DNA of 49,680 nucleotides, taken from Nephromyces sp. MM_2019. Lineage: Eukaryota; Apicomplexa; Aconoidasida; Nephromycida. The DNA is taken from positions 1 to 49,680 of the forward strand of contig JADHZB010001183.1 of assembly GCA_015657535.1 (NCBI GenBank), in the 5' to 3' direction. The notes under the pieces were generated by a model. It saw only the letters and a list, made by a program, of their open reading frames with translations, ran no database searches and was not told where the DNA came from. A program made the translations under genes and the position numbers. Of the stretch, positions 23,641 to 36,564 are shown piece after piece; positions within the stretch are counted from its first letter, which is position 1; each line of letters opens with the position of its first letter.

Positions 23641-24085
23641 TCGAGTCTTTAGGCTCAAAGGTAAGATAATTTCTAAGCGGTATTGAAGAAGAGTGGTGTG
23701 TGTAGCAAGCATGCTTTGCAGTTGGCATATTTCGGCGATAATTACGAAAATTTCTGGAGGAAAAACAAGCTCTCGCGTTTAGAGGATACAAACACACACA
23801 CGCACAACACGCGCACACTTCACAGCAGCGGCTAGTCCTTCAGATGGTAAAGTATGCAGTCCCTCGATGATGGGTGACACACATACGGTTCAGAAGAGGT
23901 GCTGCGCCCACGTTACAACTTCAGCGCGCAGCGAATAAATGGGAAGGGGAAGCCCAAACAAACGCATGAGAGCAGTTTTTTTAGGTGGTTTCTTTTTCCA
24001 ACTTAAAAAGTAGATGATAAAAAAAAAAAAAAAAATTATTAGAAATCATTGAAGTAAAGAAGAAAATATTTTTTCTTTACTAGAA

Positions 24086-24199
24086 ATGTATATTATGCAA
24101 ACTCCGGTGTCAGTAAGATTAATGCCTGGATGTATCCAGAGGAGAGACTCCATATTTATGAAGGTTCTGGACGTGATGCAAAGATCTATACTGTCAAGG
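24086..24199 (+). CDS. Possible internal exon, two competing frames
   Basis: The segment follows a strong acceptor-like tract (attttttctttactag) and can end at AAG|gtatta. In one frame it reads VYYANSGVSKINAWMYPEER. In another it continues past 24199 to a stop near 24233 and can join in phase to an upstream ATG piece at about 23939 (MGRGSPNKRMRAVFL). Both look protein-like, so the frame is undecided and the exon may not be real. Confidence 0.22.
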
Positions 24200-24448
24200 T
24201 ATTACTTGGAATTTTCAAGACAAAACAAATAATGACTACAATAGAAGGACCAGCATAAGTCTTTCTTTGCTTATGATAAGAATAAGGCATGAAAACTGAT
24301 TCAATTCTGCCAAGTTATTGTTGTACTGCTGCGTAGGATTCATTGCGACATTAGCAGTGTCGAGGTAGAGACACGTACTTGCAGTTTTAAAGGGTGAAAT
24401 CCAGGAGTCCATGCGATTCAACATAATGGAAAGGAGGGAGTGATTTAA

Positions 24449-24617
24449 AATTTAAGGCAACAGAAAGAAAATGCTTACAATTCATGGTGATCAAAGGGAA
24501 AAACAATAGTCAAATTCAAGGTGACGAAAAGAAAAAAAAATTAGCGCAATTAAAGCTGATGAAAAAAGCTAGTATCCTTGCAATTCAAGATGATAGAATA
24601 TCAAAAAAATGCCAGCA
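24449..24617. repeat. Degenerate ~34-bp tandem repeat, five units
   Basis: Units begin at 24449, 24479, 24513, 24548 and 24582 (spacing 30, 34, 35 and 34). Each starts AATTYAAGGTGAY-like and continues purine-rich (GAAAARAAAA). Divergence between units is high, so the array is old. It is unrelated to the CA/TG arrays. Confidence 0.6.
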
Positions 24618-27022
24618 AATTCCTTCTTTTTAGCTAATATTTCAAGATCATATGAAAATAGTGGAATAATCACCAAAGGGGTAGAGAGTTATTCAGACGG
24701 GCAAAGATGCCTGCCAAAAAACTCAGCTATATTGCAGTAACGCGGAAAGCCACGTTTCTTACCCGCCTTATATATTCTGGTACATCAAAGAAGAAGATTT
24801 TTTTTCTTCATGAAACAGGTGTAGCATGCGTGATTTCTAAAACTATAAATATCATTAAATCATAAGATTTTGATGTAAGCATTCCCTCAGGCGTGCGTAC
24901 AATATTTTATATTTTTACTACAGCCATTTTAATAAAAATATGATGCCTAAAAGCTGTTTTACTACATTTATATTGCTTTTACAGCTGTTGTAAAAAATCT
25001 ATAGTTAACTATTTTTCCAAGCGGTGAGAGTTTATTTTAGGAGGAAGCAGCATACTCTTTCTAGGAAAGCTGTTTTAATTTGTTGGCGGTGAAATGGATC
25101 ATCCGATCTTGTTTGTGAGTTTTGTTTTCCTTCATCACTGACTTCTTTTGCGTAAGATTTCATGAAATTTATCCCAATTAGAGGAGTAGAAATACAAAAA
25201 AAAAGTCTTTTCGTGAGCTTCATATTTTGTGTTCTGCATGTTTTTGTGTATGAAATTAAAGCGGACTAAATAAGCTTTTATAAATGCGAAACTACCGCAC
25301 GCTTTATAGGCATAACCACAAGGAGAGTGAAGTTTATATAGAATCTAAGTATGAGTTGCTGTGCGGGTTAGAGAATTCATTTTTTATGCTGATTTATATA
25401 GAATCTGTGCTCAAGTCGGCGTGTGATAGAAGAGCCTTTAAAAAAACACACCGATTGTTAAAAGGTTTTTCGAGAGAGCAGTCAGATAAACATGCATTTG
25501 AAGGATACTATGGCGATGAAGGACCTCAAGATAGCATAGCTATGAAGACCCTCGCATTAGCATAGTAATATAGCATAGCATCTAGCTTGCCTTAGAGAAT
25601 CAAGGCCAACGATATATATATATACTAGAAGAAAATCAGAGAAAGCACACATGCTTCCTCATGTAGTAATGACGGTACCGTATTCGTCGAAAACAGGGTG
25701 CATGAAACAAGAGATTTTTCAATCTTAAATATTCTTACTAGCTGATAACCACAGACAACGCTTAATACGGCATCAGTCTTAAAAATTAGACTTTCTTAAG
25801 CTATCCTGATCGTATAAAGAACTACCTTTTGGGTTAATTGCCTAACCGGAGTTTCTTTATTTGCTATGTTTCACCAAAAAGTATAGAAAAAAGCGTCATT
25901 TTGCAATCTTTGCCTTCATCCGACGACCTGTAGAAGCAAACAGCCGGTAACGAGCTAAGATAATAGATTTATTGAATAAATAATAAATTTCTCATCTGAT
26001 ATTGTTACTTACCTCATCCTCGAATAAATATTGAATTTCTTATATCTAGCTCTAATATTTTTAATTATCTCATTTCCTTTCAATATCTCACCAGCAGCTT
26101 CATCTCGCAATTTGGCCCCTCCTCATGATAGCTGTCGACTAGAAGCAGAGTGTGAGGAGTGCCACCCATATTGTATTCTTGCTCTCCCTCTCTCTCTCCT
26201 GCTACGTACATATATGTTACTACTACTACTATACACTTAATTTACTTTGAGCATGGGATTATCCTCCTTCCATTTCGCTCATCTTCGCAGGTTTTAAACA
26301 CTAGCCATTTTCTCGCTTTTTCCTTGAAAGGATCACTGCCGTGTAAAGGCGGGGGATTTGAATTCTTTTTCTTTTAGTTTATGAAGAAAACCCCGTTTTA
26401 TCCGGTATGGCGCTGCTTCGAAGCAGATGCCCGATAGGGATCTTCAGCATGGGCGCAGAATTAGCTACGCTATGCGGTGACTGTAAAATTATAGGATCTT
26501 CTTATCCAAACTTTTCAGAGAGAGCTTGCTCCGTGGATCTTTGAAGAAGAGAAATTCTGAGGCTATATACGAATAGGAAGTTGTGTAATTTTCTTGGATT
26601 ATTCGAGAATATGTTTTCATGCTTTTATACTGCCTAAGCATACCATACAAGTGTCGATACCTTGAAATTCAGCCTTCAGTAAAGGAAATTCGATAAATTT
26701 TGGAAAAATTCCTCCTCTTCTGCTGCTTTTGCTTCCTTTAAGCATCTCGCTCGACGTTTTTTTCTTCACTTTGCTCTCTTGTGGAACTCTTTCTTGAAGT
26801 TAAGCCTTAGCTTGTGTGTTGCCTCTGCTTATTAATATTATGATATCTAAGGTTTAGCGATCTTGAGAGGATAGTAGGCTGTAGGCCAAGCATAATGCTT
26901 GGAATTGTTTCACACCCATTAGATTTTCCTTGTTTGAAGTTCCGACAAAAAAGCTTGCTGACCCCCCTACATCTCTTACGTGTATATAGTGCTGTGTATG
27001 GATACCTAGCCCGGAACACACA

Positions 27023-30000
27023 ATGGGAAGGAATGCGAGACTTAGAATGCTTGCCGATCATCAGGTAGAGTCAATCCTTAGTCGGACCAAGTTTATTCAA
27101 GATTACCGACGAAGATGGAACGTAACGAATCCTTTCCTTCGCACACCACTGTATCCTCTTACAAGAGGATGTTTACCCACTAATCGAGATGGCTCTGCAG
27201 CAGCCTTCATGGAAAATTGCAGGAAGAGATACTTCCTATACAAGCAGAAGAAGAGGGGGCTGCTGTCGTCCTCAACTTCACAGTCAAACTTTGCCGACTT
27301 AGCGATTCATGGATACTTTGGAAGGAAGCCCTTGGAAGCCTTGGTAGTTGAGAGAGAATTGAGTGGTTCAGAGCGTAATCAGAGTGATGAAACTGGCATC
27401 ACTGGCAAATCGAGCGAGCATTTCATGGAGGATCTGATGTATGTACAGAGGCTGGCGTCGAGTGCACGGGATTTATCGGCTTTAAACTACTCTCAGAATT
27501 TGCTTTTATGGAGAGAACTATGTAAGTGAGTAAGAAGATGTTTAAAGTAGGGGTTTTCATGCGGAATTTGATTTGTTTTAGGTTAGTTTATGCATACGTG
27601 GATATGCATATAAATATTGCATAATAATGAAATACATATTGGGGAATTTGATTTGGTTGCTTGAGAGCCTTGGTTTAGTTTAAGCTTTGCGTGTGCCACA
27701 AAATTGAAGAAAATTCTCTGCTATAAATTTTTGAAGGAACATCTTCAGTGTGTGCGATGAGGAGGTTGATTTGTGTGCTGAAAAAGCTTCTTTTGAGTTT
27801 GAAATTAACTAGTTATCATCTGAAGCTAGTGGGGTATGCTAGTGAGCCCTGATTGATTGGCATCATTACTTTTTTGTTGTGGATGGCTTGATGCATTATC
27901 TATGATTATATTGTGTGTCGTATTCTGGAAGAAGATATATACCCCCTGATTGGGCTTTTTTGATGCTATGAAGACAGTGTTTGGTGTAAACAAACTGTTT
28001 TCTTGGTCTCTTTTGCTGCCTTAAAGACGATATATATGCAGTTTCACTGTTGAATAAAGGATAAGGTTGGATTTTTGTTGTTCAAAATTCTCATTACTCC
28101 TACTATAAGTGTGTGTTTGGTATTTCAGGTAGCGCTTGTTGGGTAAGATAGTTTTCTAAGGTGCTACACCTTGCTGCATTATGCGTCAAAAGGCTGTTTG
28201 AGGTGTTTCCGTCTCTCTCATCTTATGCGGTGCATCTTGAATAGATTTTGCGTAAAAATAAGAGGTGCGTGTGTGCTGCGTTTCAAAGTTCATCTGGAGC
28301 CTATTTTAGAATGATTAGATAAGAATTTACAAGATGAATTGATGCTTTGCGACTTTTTTCTGTGTGCTACACTTAACATTCTTTAATCTGAAGTTTACTT
28401 CAATTGACAACACACACACACTCCCACACTTTATGTGCACTAAATTCCCGGATGCAAGTATGCTTTGCATCAGCTAAGCACACGGTCACACGCACGTTTT
28501 GCATCCACTAAACACGCACACAAGCTTTATGTCTACCAACACACATGCACCAACCCCACATCCGCGAAGCACACACATCCACCCACCTTACATCCGCCAG
28601 ACACACACAGAAGCCCACCTCACATCTACTAAACCACGCACACCCACCTCGAATCTAACTTTTCCCCACTGTTTATTCTGAGAAGATCTATGCCACACAC
28701 CACCCCATGCTCCCCCATAAACTGAATGAGCTATCTCTCTGAATCGCATGAATTCCTCCTTTTTCGCACTTAGGCAATAGAATTAAGCTTTCTAAAGATC
28801 TCTTACCGATTGAAGACTTAGTTTCCTGCTTAGATTCCCTCAGATTAGTTAATCACTACGATCTAGAGCTGCTAGAGATGCTCCAGATCGAATTCCTAGA
28901 CGATATTTACCTTCTTTCTCTTGAAGATCTTTCGAAAGTGGCTGATTGTTACCGTTTCTTCAACTATCAATCACCACATCTTCTCTTTGCAATCTGCGCT
29001 GAAGCTACCAAGAATCTAACGAGTTGTTTTCCTTCTCTTTTCACTCAGAAGATATCAGAGTATGATTTTTCCCTGCCTATGCCTTGCCTGCCTTCAACTC
29101 TGCATGAAACAGCTGCTGTTTCTGCTTCTTCCGCTTCTACTTCCGATTCTACTTCTTCTTCCACCTCTTCTTCCCCTTCTTCCGCTTCTTCTGAAGTCTA
29201 CAATCACCGCAATGATGGTGCCTTCAATGCTACCCTCCTCTCTTCCACCTTGCAGGATCTAACTGCAGAATCATCTCTTTTCAACACTTTGGATTACAAT
29301 CCTTTTGATAACAGGCAGCCTTCGCCTTCATCATTCCTAGATAATAAAGTCGTAGAACTCTCTCCTTCCTCCGTTGATGCTAAAACAGCTGTAAAGCTTC
29401 CTCCAACTATGTGGGGGGTAGTTTCCTCTCAAGCGTTAGATATTTCATCCCCCCCTTCCACTAGTACCCACAATGAAATATCCCAGAAAGTAGTGTCTGC
29501 TGGGAGAGTTGGGATTGAATCTGACACACACAAGGCAATCTCCACTTTTGCACACCTCACAAGTATAGCTGAGGCCCTGGTAGCTCTCAAACTAACTAGT
29601 GGCCCTTCCTCTAGCTTCATTGCACACACTATACGTTTTGCCTCACAAAAGTTAGCCGAAGTTGATAGCATGCTACCAGGCTTCTTTGTTACGGTACTGA
29701 GGTTTGCCTCGATATCATCAGATCACCACGCGTCTTCATTGTACAACTTAGATAGGAGGCTGATTTCTCCACACACACACATAACTGGAGTAAGCAATGA
29801 AGCGCGAGGTAAAGGGAGTGAACAGCTTTTGAATGCAACTGAGAAGATGCATTATGACGCCTCCATATCTCTCCCGTCATCACGGGGTTTAGATAAAATA
29901 GCTGGGGCACACACACAGAAGCTTACAAAGCCTGGAGCTATTTCAAGCTACTCGCACTCTACTCAAAAAAATGATGGAACGGCATATTCACTTGAAGACG

Positions 30001-33000
30001 CCGACTCTTTTGAAAAAGATTCATTTTTGCTAAGCATTTCTTCCTCTGCTCATTATATAATGAAATACCCCGTGAAGTTTGCGTTTCATGGCAGTATAAG
30101 TGCCTCAACCTCTTCGATACCCAAGCACGAGACGCCTAGTGGGGAAAAAAAAGCATCAGAAATATCCTCTTTTGAGAGTAAAGCACCTCAAAACCATCGG
30201 TTTCCCTCCTCATCCAAAAATCCCCCATTGCTTTGTGATGCGAGCTTCTCGCGCCTTCACAAATTTTTAAAGTTAAATCAGCGTCATCAGATAAACAAGG
30301 GAGATGTAATCTACGACTTAGATACGAATCTTGTGTGCTTATTGCAGATGCTGGGGGAGTCCGCTGAGCGTTTTTATGTTTTGAAACGTAGTCAATCAAC
30401 AAACTTGCTTAATACACACACAGGAAGTAGTTCAAAGTCTGATTTTACCTCTTCTTCAGATGGAAAATCTGCAAGGATTGCAATGAGCAGGGAAGCGAAG
30501 GCTTTTAAAACTTCTTCTTCCTCCAAACTACCTGATCCTGCCGTAAAAAGTAGCATAAACGTTGGGAAAAGTTTGCAAGTAGATTCTTCTTCCAGTAGTA
30601 CTGTTTCATCTTCGTCATTTGACGTAGAATCTGCTCAAAAAGTATCACCGAATAATGCTAACTCAGCCAACCTAAGTTACGCTCCTGATGATGAATTTGG
30701 AAAATTCTCCACGTTCTCCAGCGTTGAGCAGCCGCTGAAGAGTTTTTTACCAGCAGAAAATGTGCATGCTTTGAAGATGAGAATTGACACACACAAGGAT
30801 GCAGGCCTCACTGCTTCGATGAAGAAAACTGCCCCTATAAGCCCTTCATTTGCTGCTATTCCTCCTATTTGGAAGCTGCTTCATGACTTAGCTTTAGTCA
30901 TGGTGTCCCACTCATCGTGTTTAGATTCCAGTGATTCGAGCGTGAGTTCGCTTCAATGCAAGAGACTAGCTGAGCGTTCGCTTAAACAAGTGTGTGAATT
31001 GACTCTCGCTTCTAGTACCCTACTGCTCTTTTTTCACGCTGTGAGACACTGTCTAGTGCTGCCTACTCAGCCTATGCCAGTAGTGTATGGGGATGGCAAA
31101 GAGTATTACTTTACTGCTTCATTGATGAAACCGCTGGAGAAACTGCACACTCAATGTCTTTCAGCTATGAAAGTTTGCCTTTCTGAAGCTTCTGTAGGAA
31201 GAGTCAAAGGGAGTAGAGATAATGGTGAAGTTGCTGGGTTTAGAAGGAATTTAATGCGGTTGAGATCTTGTGCTGAAAGGAGAAATGATGAGTATCTTAG
31301 CTATGGCAGCAGCGAGCCTTTATCCGCACAAACTGTGGAGGCATCTATGCGTGAAACTTCTGGAGTGAGCTATGAGCTTCTTGAAGATCTTCATCCCTTT
31401 TCAAGTGGTGCAGAGAGTGGCTTTGGGAGGGATGGTAAGCTGTGTGTGTGTGTGGGGGGGGGGGTGCGCGCAGGGTTCATTTATATATCCTGTGTGTATC
31501 TAGTGGATGGATATTTGTATGTGTGTCTAGTGTATGTGTAAGTATCTCTCGTGTGTGTGCCTATTGTATTTGCCCTTTTATGTGTATTTCTCATGTGTGT
31601 ACCTCTCGTATGTGCATCTCTCATTTTTTTATCTCTCGTGTGTGCATTTCTTGTGTATGTGTCTCTCGTATTTATTGAGTGTGTGAAGACGTATAGGAGT
31701 TTGTGTGTTTAGCCTTCTACAGCCATCGGTACTTTCAGCTGTTTTACCTTATCTTCATTCGTTTCTTATGCCTCTTATCGCTAGGCATTGCAACTAGCTC
31801 TGCCTCTGTGTGTGCAGCTCGTCTCAAAAACTTTGAAAATTTATCTCTGGAACACACATATTATATGTCTTTTGCTATATGAAGCTCTACACACTGCCTG
31901 GCTCATCAACATGTGTGTGCGTGTTTAAAATTTGCTGTACAGGCTGCTTTGCTGCTCTTGTGATTTTCAACTTCATTACAATATGAAAAAGCTTAATAAC
32001 CTCATATAGTTGCTGTTACTAGTTGCACACGAAAACTTACCACTGATGTCGCCAACACACACCGACGCACCCACTCCCACCAACACAAGCACGCACCTAC
32101 ACACTGACACACACATGACCACCTTCATGGCCATACACACACCCGCGCACGCATCACGTGCTCTCCATTTGATCTTGCTTCTCATCAGCAAAATTTCCTG
32201 CCTTTTTTTGCAGAAATTGGTATGTTTGGAGGTGAAGACGATATCTTTGTTCACACACAGCCTGCTGTAGCTTATCCTGAAGGCCTTAAAAATGAAGAGG
32301 CTTTAGAGAAACAGCAAGTTAAAGCCTTGAAAAGACGTTTTGCGCGAAATTTTGACGTGAAGCTTGAAGAAGGGAAGCTAATGTCTTCTTCGTTAGAGCA
32401 AAAGCAAGAGGGAGTAGCAGTTTCTTCTTCGCCTGCAATTTATCCTCTTCTTGGACTGATTTCTTTAGGTCTGAAGACTTCGATTTTACTGAAGGTGATT
32501 TACACACCCAGTTTTGGTACACAATCATCTGGATGACTCGCACACTCAAAGCTCCTCCACACAATCCTCTTGATCACTCGCACACTCAAAGCTCCTCCAC
32601 ACAATCCTCTTGATCACTCGCACACGCAAAGCTCCTCCACACAATCCTCTTGATCACTCGCACACGCAAAGCTAATCACAAACGGTTTTTGTGTTAAATC
32701 TGTACCTTTAGTGCGTTGAATTTTATACTGTATATAGTGTTTCTGGTGGCAAGGAGTAGGGTTGTATGGAGAGTATGTATTGGATACACTATGTTGATGT
32801 GTATGTGCACCGATAAAGATGAATCCTTCTTGCTTGGCAGGTTTAGTCTGTGCCTGATAATATATGTATGTAGAAGAGTAATTGTGATCAGAGAAGAATG
32901 TGAATGCACAACTTTGCACACACAAACTTGTGGGCACAAAAGTTTGAAGTTTTTTTTGATGAATTTCCCTATAGTACAGAAATATTTGATGCCACCAGGG

Positions 33001-35706
33001 AAGTAGACTGCTTTTGGTTTTCTTCAAGTTTTTGATTTAGTACTCTTTGTGTGTGAAAAATCATAATGCAGTAATCATATAGTGTTACCTTATCAAGGTG
33101 TCTTCTTTATATGAGGAAAATCTGTTTTGTATGCTTTTTGCTCTTGTGCACAAAGAGTGCATGCAAAGTGGATAGCCTACTTCGATGCTGCACGCGAGCA
33201 GTCTATTTGAGTGCAAAAAAGTGCACACAAGGAAAAAAACACACAGAAGTACATACGCACAAAGAAATTCACACAAACACGCACAAATGACCAAATGCAC
33301 ACACCAAAGAGAACACTCACACATAAAAATAACCCAAATCCCCCCCATGCACACATGCAGCACGACTTCTTTCCTCCATGAAATCCCCGTTTCTTCGAGA
33401 AAACTTCACTATGTACACACGGTGCTTTTGGAAGGGCATTTATAGGTCTACCAAGGAGTTATTCGCAGCAAGCACACACGATGAACTTTACACGGCCCGA
33501 ATTCTCCTTCTTTTACATAGTGAAATGTGTGTGTCTCCTACAATTAGAGTAATACGCTACACAATAAATCTTCAGTAAGTAGCTCGTGTGAAGTATACAT
33601 TTTTTCTATGCAAAAAGCCCTTTTTTCTTCTCCCTCTTCTTCATCTTCTCCTCACTCGTCTTCTTGCTTTTCTTAGAGGAACTGTGGAGGATTTAAAGAT
33701 AAAAGTCTTAAAGAAGATGTTTCTGAGAGAGAATTTCTTGCTCATCAAGCGATTGAGCTTGATGTTAATGCTGCTGGGGTAGGAGCTATCGATACTCCTT
33801 ATAGTTTTTTTCTTAGGGATGCTTGATATATAGTGCAATTTACCTTTTTCCGCCGTAATACTGTATGTTCTGTGTGTGCAATTAATTTTTTTTTGCGTGT
33901 GTTTGAGTCCTTTTTGTGTGTTGGTATTTGAAGCTTTTTAAGCGTGCAGATGTATAAGCTGCCTCTCTGCGTGTTGCTTAGGCTATTTGTGTTATGGCTT
34001 TGATCTGTGTTAGGGTTTTACACCGCCGTCTGTTTCTTCAAGTCTAATATCTGTAAATGAATATGTTCATAAGTGAGTATTTGTATACGCATGCGTGCCA
34101 TTGTGCGAGAGCTTACTGCATCGTATGTTCTCAGGCTGATTCAGATGTGCTTGCCCCCTGCGCTGTCTGTGTTTTCTGTTTGCACAGCTATTTTTGCCTA
34201 TTTTATGTGCGCTTTGTTTTGCACTGCCTCTTCTATTCTCTGTGATTCTACTTTATCATGCTTCATGATGCTTTTCGGTATATATTTTTACAGTGTTTTT
34301 TGCCGTGTTCATTGATGAGTCTTAGCTTATAGGTTTGCATGAAGCTTATATATCCATATCGATTGGCTATTCGTTAGAATATGTGCTTCTTCGCTCGTGT
34401 GTGCGGGAACTTCTCTTGTATTTACAGGAGGTTCTTGTGTATAAAAGAGCTCCTTGTATTTTTTAACGTAGCTTCCATGCGCAGTGGGACTCGTAGATAT
34501 CCGTGTGTGTGTGTAGCTTTTCACTCTTGCCTTTTTCGTTCTAGAACTTGAATTACACTTCTAGTCTGGTTTTTCTTCTATTTCATCGTCTAGGACTGTA
34601 AGCCTGAAGAAATCAGCCCCATTTTAGCTTTGATGGAAAACTTTTTTCTCGCTCTTGAGAAATCTGACATTTCTTCTTTTGAGGCATACGAAATCTCCAT
34701 CATCTTGGAGCTCTTGAAATTTTATGCTGTAAGAAGCAGCTTAGCAAATAGCAGCCGGGTAAGCGTTTTTGATGTGTTTTTCTGGGGAAAAAAGTGATTC
34801 TAAGCGTGTGTGTGTGTGAATTTTGCAGGAATGACAATCAGCTCTATAAGGTAGCCTGGCTTATATATGAAGAATGATGCGCAGATAAGCATTAAATTTC
34901 AGCAAACTGGGGTTGGGATGCGGATATTTGAATGCTTTATGATATGTGGAAATACATAGAGAAGAATATAGAGAGTGCAATATAGAGAGAAATTTATTGA
35001 GATATATACTTATAGAGATATGTATCCAGGGATGCATATTGAGAATCATAGAGATCTGCATAGATATGCATAGATATACATACACACATATCCATATATA
35101 TAAAGCCCTTTGAAAAAATATGATTTTTCGTGTACTTGCTTCCTATTATTTAATACTAAAGATATGCCTGCACGGAGAAATCAGTGTGAATCTGTGAAAT
35201 CGCCTGCCTTTCTTCAAGAATTGTTTAATAAGCAATTCTGTGTAGAACCCTTGCCTCTACATAGATTCCACTGTTTGCCTACGCCTTATATGATGCATGC
35301 GCATTAAACGGAAGTAGGTTTTTAACAATTCTCCCCTTACATGAGGAGGAAGAAACAGCTAATGATTTTTTTTTTAAATGTCCCTCTCTCTTTTATATTT
35401 GTGCGTGTGCCTCTCCCTTCCAAGTGGTACTTGCAGCGCCTTGTTTTTTGCTTTAACCGTAGAAATCACATTGAGCCTCTATAGAGATGAATATCCAAAT
35501 TTCTGTTCAAATTTATCTCCACGCTGCAGCCTTTGGATTCGCCCGCTTCTGCTCCACTTCTTGCGAGAGAAGGGAAGGTTAATAATCTTTGCGAGGTCTT
35601 ACCAAACATCTTTGTAGAAGCAAGTAAGAAAATTAGTCTTTTCTCTCAATTGGAGCTATTAAGAATGAAATCGGCTGTGGAGTCCCTTATTCCCTGTATG
35701 ACGAAA
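27023..35706 (+). CDS. Large serine-rich helical-repeat protein (HPR/RAP-like), at least 6 exons
   Basis: Exons 27023-27521, 28774-31434, 32214-32494, 33677-33778, 34594-34728 and 35530-35706 join in phase with GT..AG borders, giving about 1,285 residues. Reading through the last donor reaches a stop at 35793; splicing may instead lead to 36262-36564. Helical segments with regular Leu spacing flank Ser-rich linkers: LLPIEDLVSCLDSLRLVNHY and LLSLEDLSKVADCYRFF near the N-terminus, IAEALVALKL mid-protein, then ISPILALMENFFLALEKSD near the C-terminus. This resembles heptatricopeptide (HPR) proteins of apicomplexans, which often end in a RAP domain and act in organelle rRNA or mRNA metabolism. No RAP domain is visible, so the assignment is tentative. 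Introns carry TG runs early and CA runs late. Confidence 0.75.
27522..28773 (+). other. Intron 1 of the helical-repeat gene
   Basis: Starts gtaagt and ends cgcacttag. TGTGTG tracts occur in the first two thirds; the last 350 bases are CA-rich and contain a minisatellite. It splits the Cys codon in WRELC|NRIKLSKD. Confidence 0.75.
28467..28658. repeat. ~30-bp CA-core minisatellite in intron 1 of the helical-repeat gene
   Basis: About six degenerate units of the form CATCYRCYAARCACACACA plus a short spacer lie 120-310 bases before the 3' splice site, all with CA on the sense strand. Confidence 0.6.
31442..31463. repeat. (TG)n followed by poly-G right after a 5' splice site
   Basis: Begins 7 bases after the donor gtaagc of intron 2 in the helical-repeat gene. 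CA-rich sequence (32045-32150) lies shortly before the acceptor of the same intron at 32213, giving complementary ends. Confidence 0.8.
32532..32673. repeat. Exact 40-bp tandem repeat, 3.5 units, in intron 3 of the helical-repeat gene
   Basis: Units start at 32532, 32572, 32612 and 32652. Each is near-identical and contains cacactcaaagctcctcc and acacaatcctcttgatcact. The first two units have cacact and the last two cacacg, showing duplication in blocks. It begins about 38 bases after the donor gtgatt. Low divergence implies recent expansion. Confidence 0.9.
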
Positions 35707-36261
35707 GTAAGCGTCAGTAACGGCCTGATCGCTAATTCATTGGGCTTTTTTGTTGGGTGTGCTGCTGCATTTTTTTGGTGCTATTTAATATGATGAGAGA
35801 GGAAGGAATTTCATCTAATGGTTGAATTGGCGAGAATGAATTTTTGAAAATTTCGGTGTATGCTTGAAGTATGGTGTTTCAGATGATGTTTTTATTATGG
35901 ATTATTCGCGAGGGCAAACAAGCTTTTTGCGGGTAAAGAAGAGGTGAAAGAATTAGAGTAGTTTTATGTTGCAGTAGCTTCACGCTTATTTGAAGGTGGT
36001 ATTTTGATGCAGAATCCCGTGTTTTAATGGAAAAAAAAATTTTCGCCCAAGATATTTTAGGATGCTGCTTATGGAGAACATCGGCATGTATTGGATTGCT
36101 CTTGAAGACCATTTTTTATAATTTATATCGAAATAGCCTATTTTACCACCTATGCTGCTGATTTGTATGTCTTCATTTCCTGAAACTCATTTTTTTCACG
36201 AGAATGGAGACATATGCGGCGTATTTTTAGCGCTAAGCTTGTGACGGTTCTGGAACACTAG

Positions 36262-36564
36262 TATGTGGCGGTAAGGGAGCTTCTGCAATGTCTTTTAGTA
36301 GTTTCAATACGTTATCGAGGGTTTTGTTTTTCGCCGGTAGATGCCGCGCTTCGCCACACAAATTTAGTTGCTCAATCAATTTTTTTTTGCAAAAAATTGG
36401 TGTGTTTCATCAGGTTTATGAAGGGAAGCATTTTCTCCATCTGCTTAGTAAAAGCATCAAAACTGCTTAACAGAGAAAAAAACCGCGGATTTCAGTGGGC
36501 CACCACAGCCTTTACGAAGATGTTACTTCCCTCAATTACCCAAGAAAATTTGCGCATTTTGTAG
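36262..36564 (+). CDS. Possible final exon of the helical-repeat gene
   Basis: An acceptor-like cactag at 36261 opens a phase-0 frame of 100 codons ending in TAG. It joins in phase to the donor AAA|gtaagc at 35706. The start reads YVAVRELLQCLLVVSIRYRG, compatible with another helical repeat; the remainder is basic. No RAP domain is evident. Alternatively, a separate 60-residue ORF starting at ATG 36288 in another frame (MSFSSFNTLSRVLFFAGRC) would be a small mitochondrial-type protein. Confidence 0.3.
   Translation, partial: YVAVRELLQCLLVVSIRYRGFCFSPVDAALRHTNLVAQSIFFCKKLVCFIRFMKGSIFSICLVKASKLLNREKNRGFQWATTAFTKMLLPSITQENLRIL

Larger units (their letters stand above)
21793..27022. other. AT-rich spacer with weak ORFs and decayed repeats
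   Basis: No recognisable gene in 5.2 kb. Unconfirmed ORFs include 22228-22539 (plus, 103 codons, opposed by an equally long minus ORF) and 25284-25565 (plus, 93 codons). A possible exon lies at 24086-24199, and two repeat structures at 23490-23640 and 24449-24617 are listed separately. The 3' end presumably carries the promoter of the gene at 27023. Confidence 0.4.

Noticed and set aside
32532..32673. CRISPR-like direct repeats
   Set aside because: The 40-bp units are contiguous without unique spacers, sit in a spliced intron of a eukaryotic gene and have no cas genes nearby.
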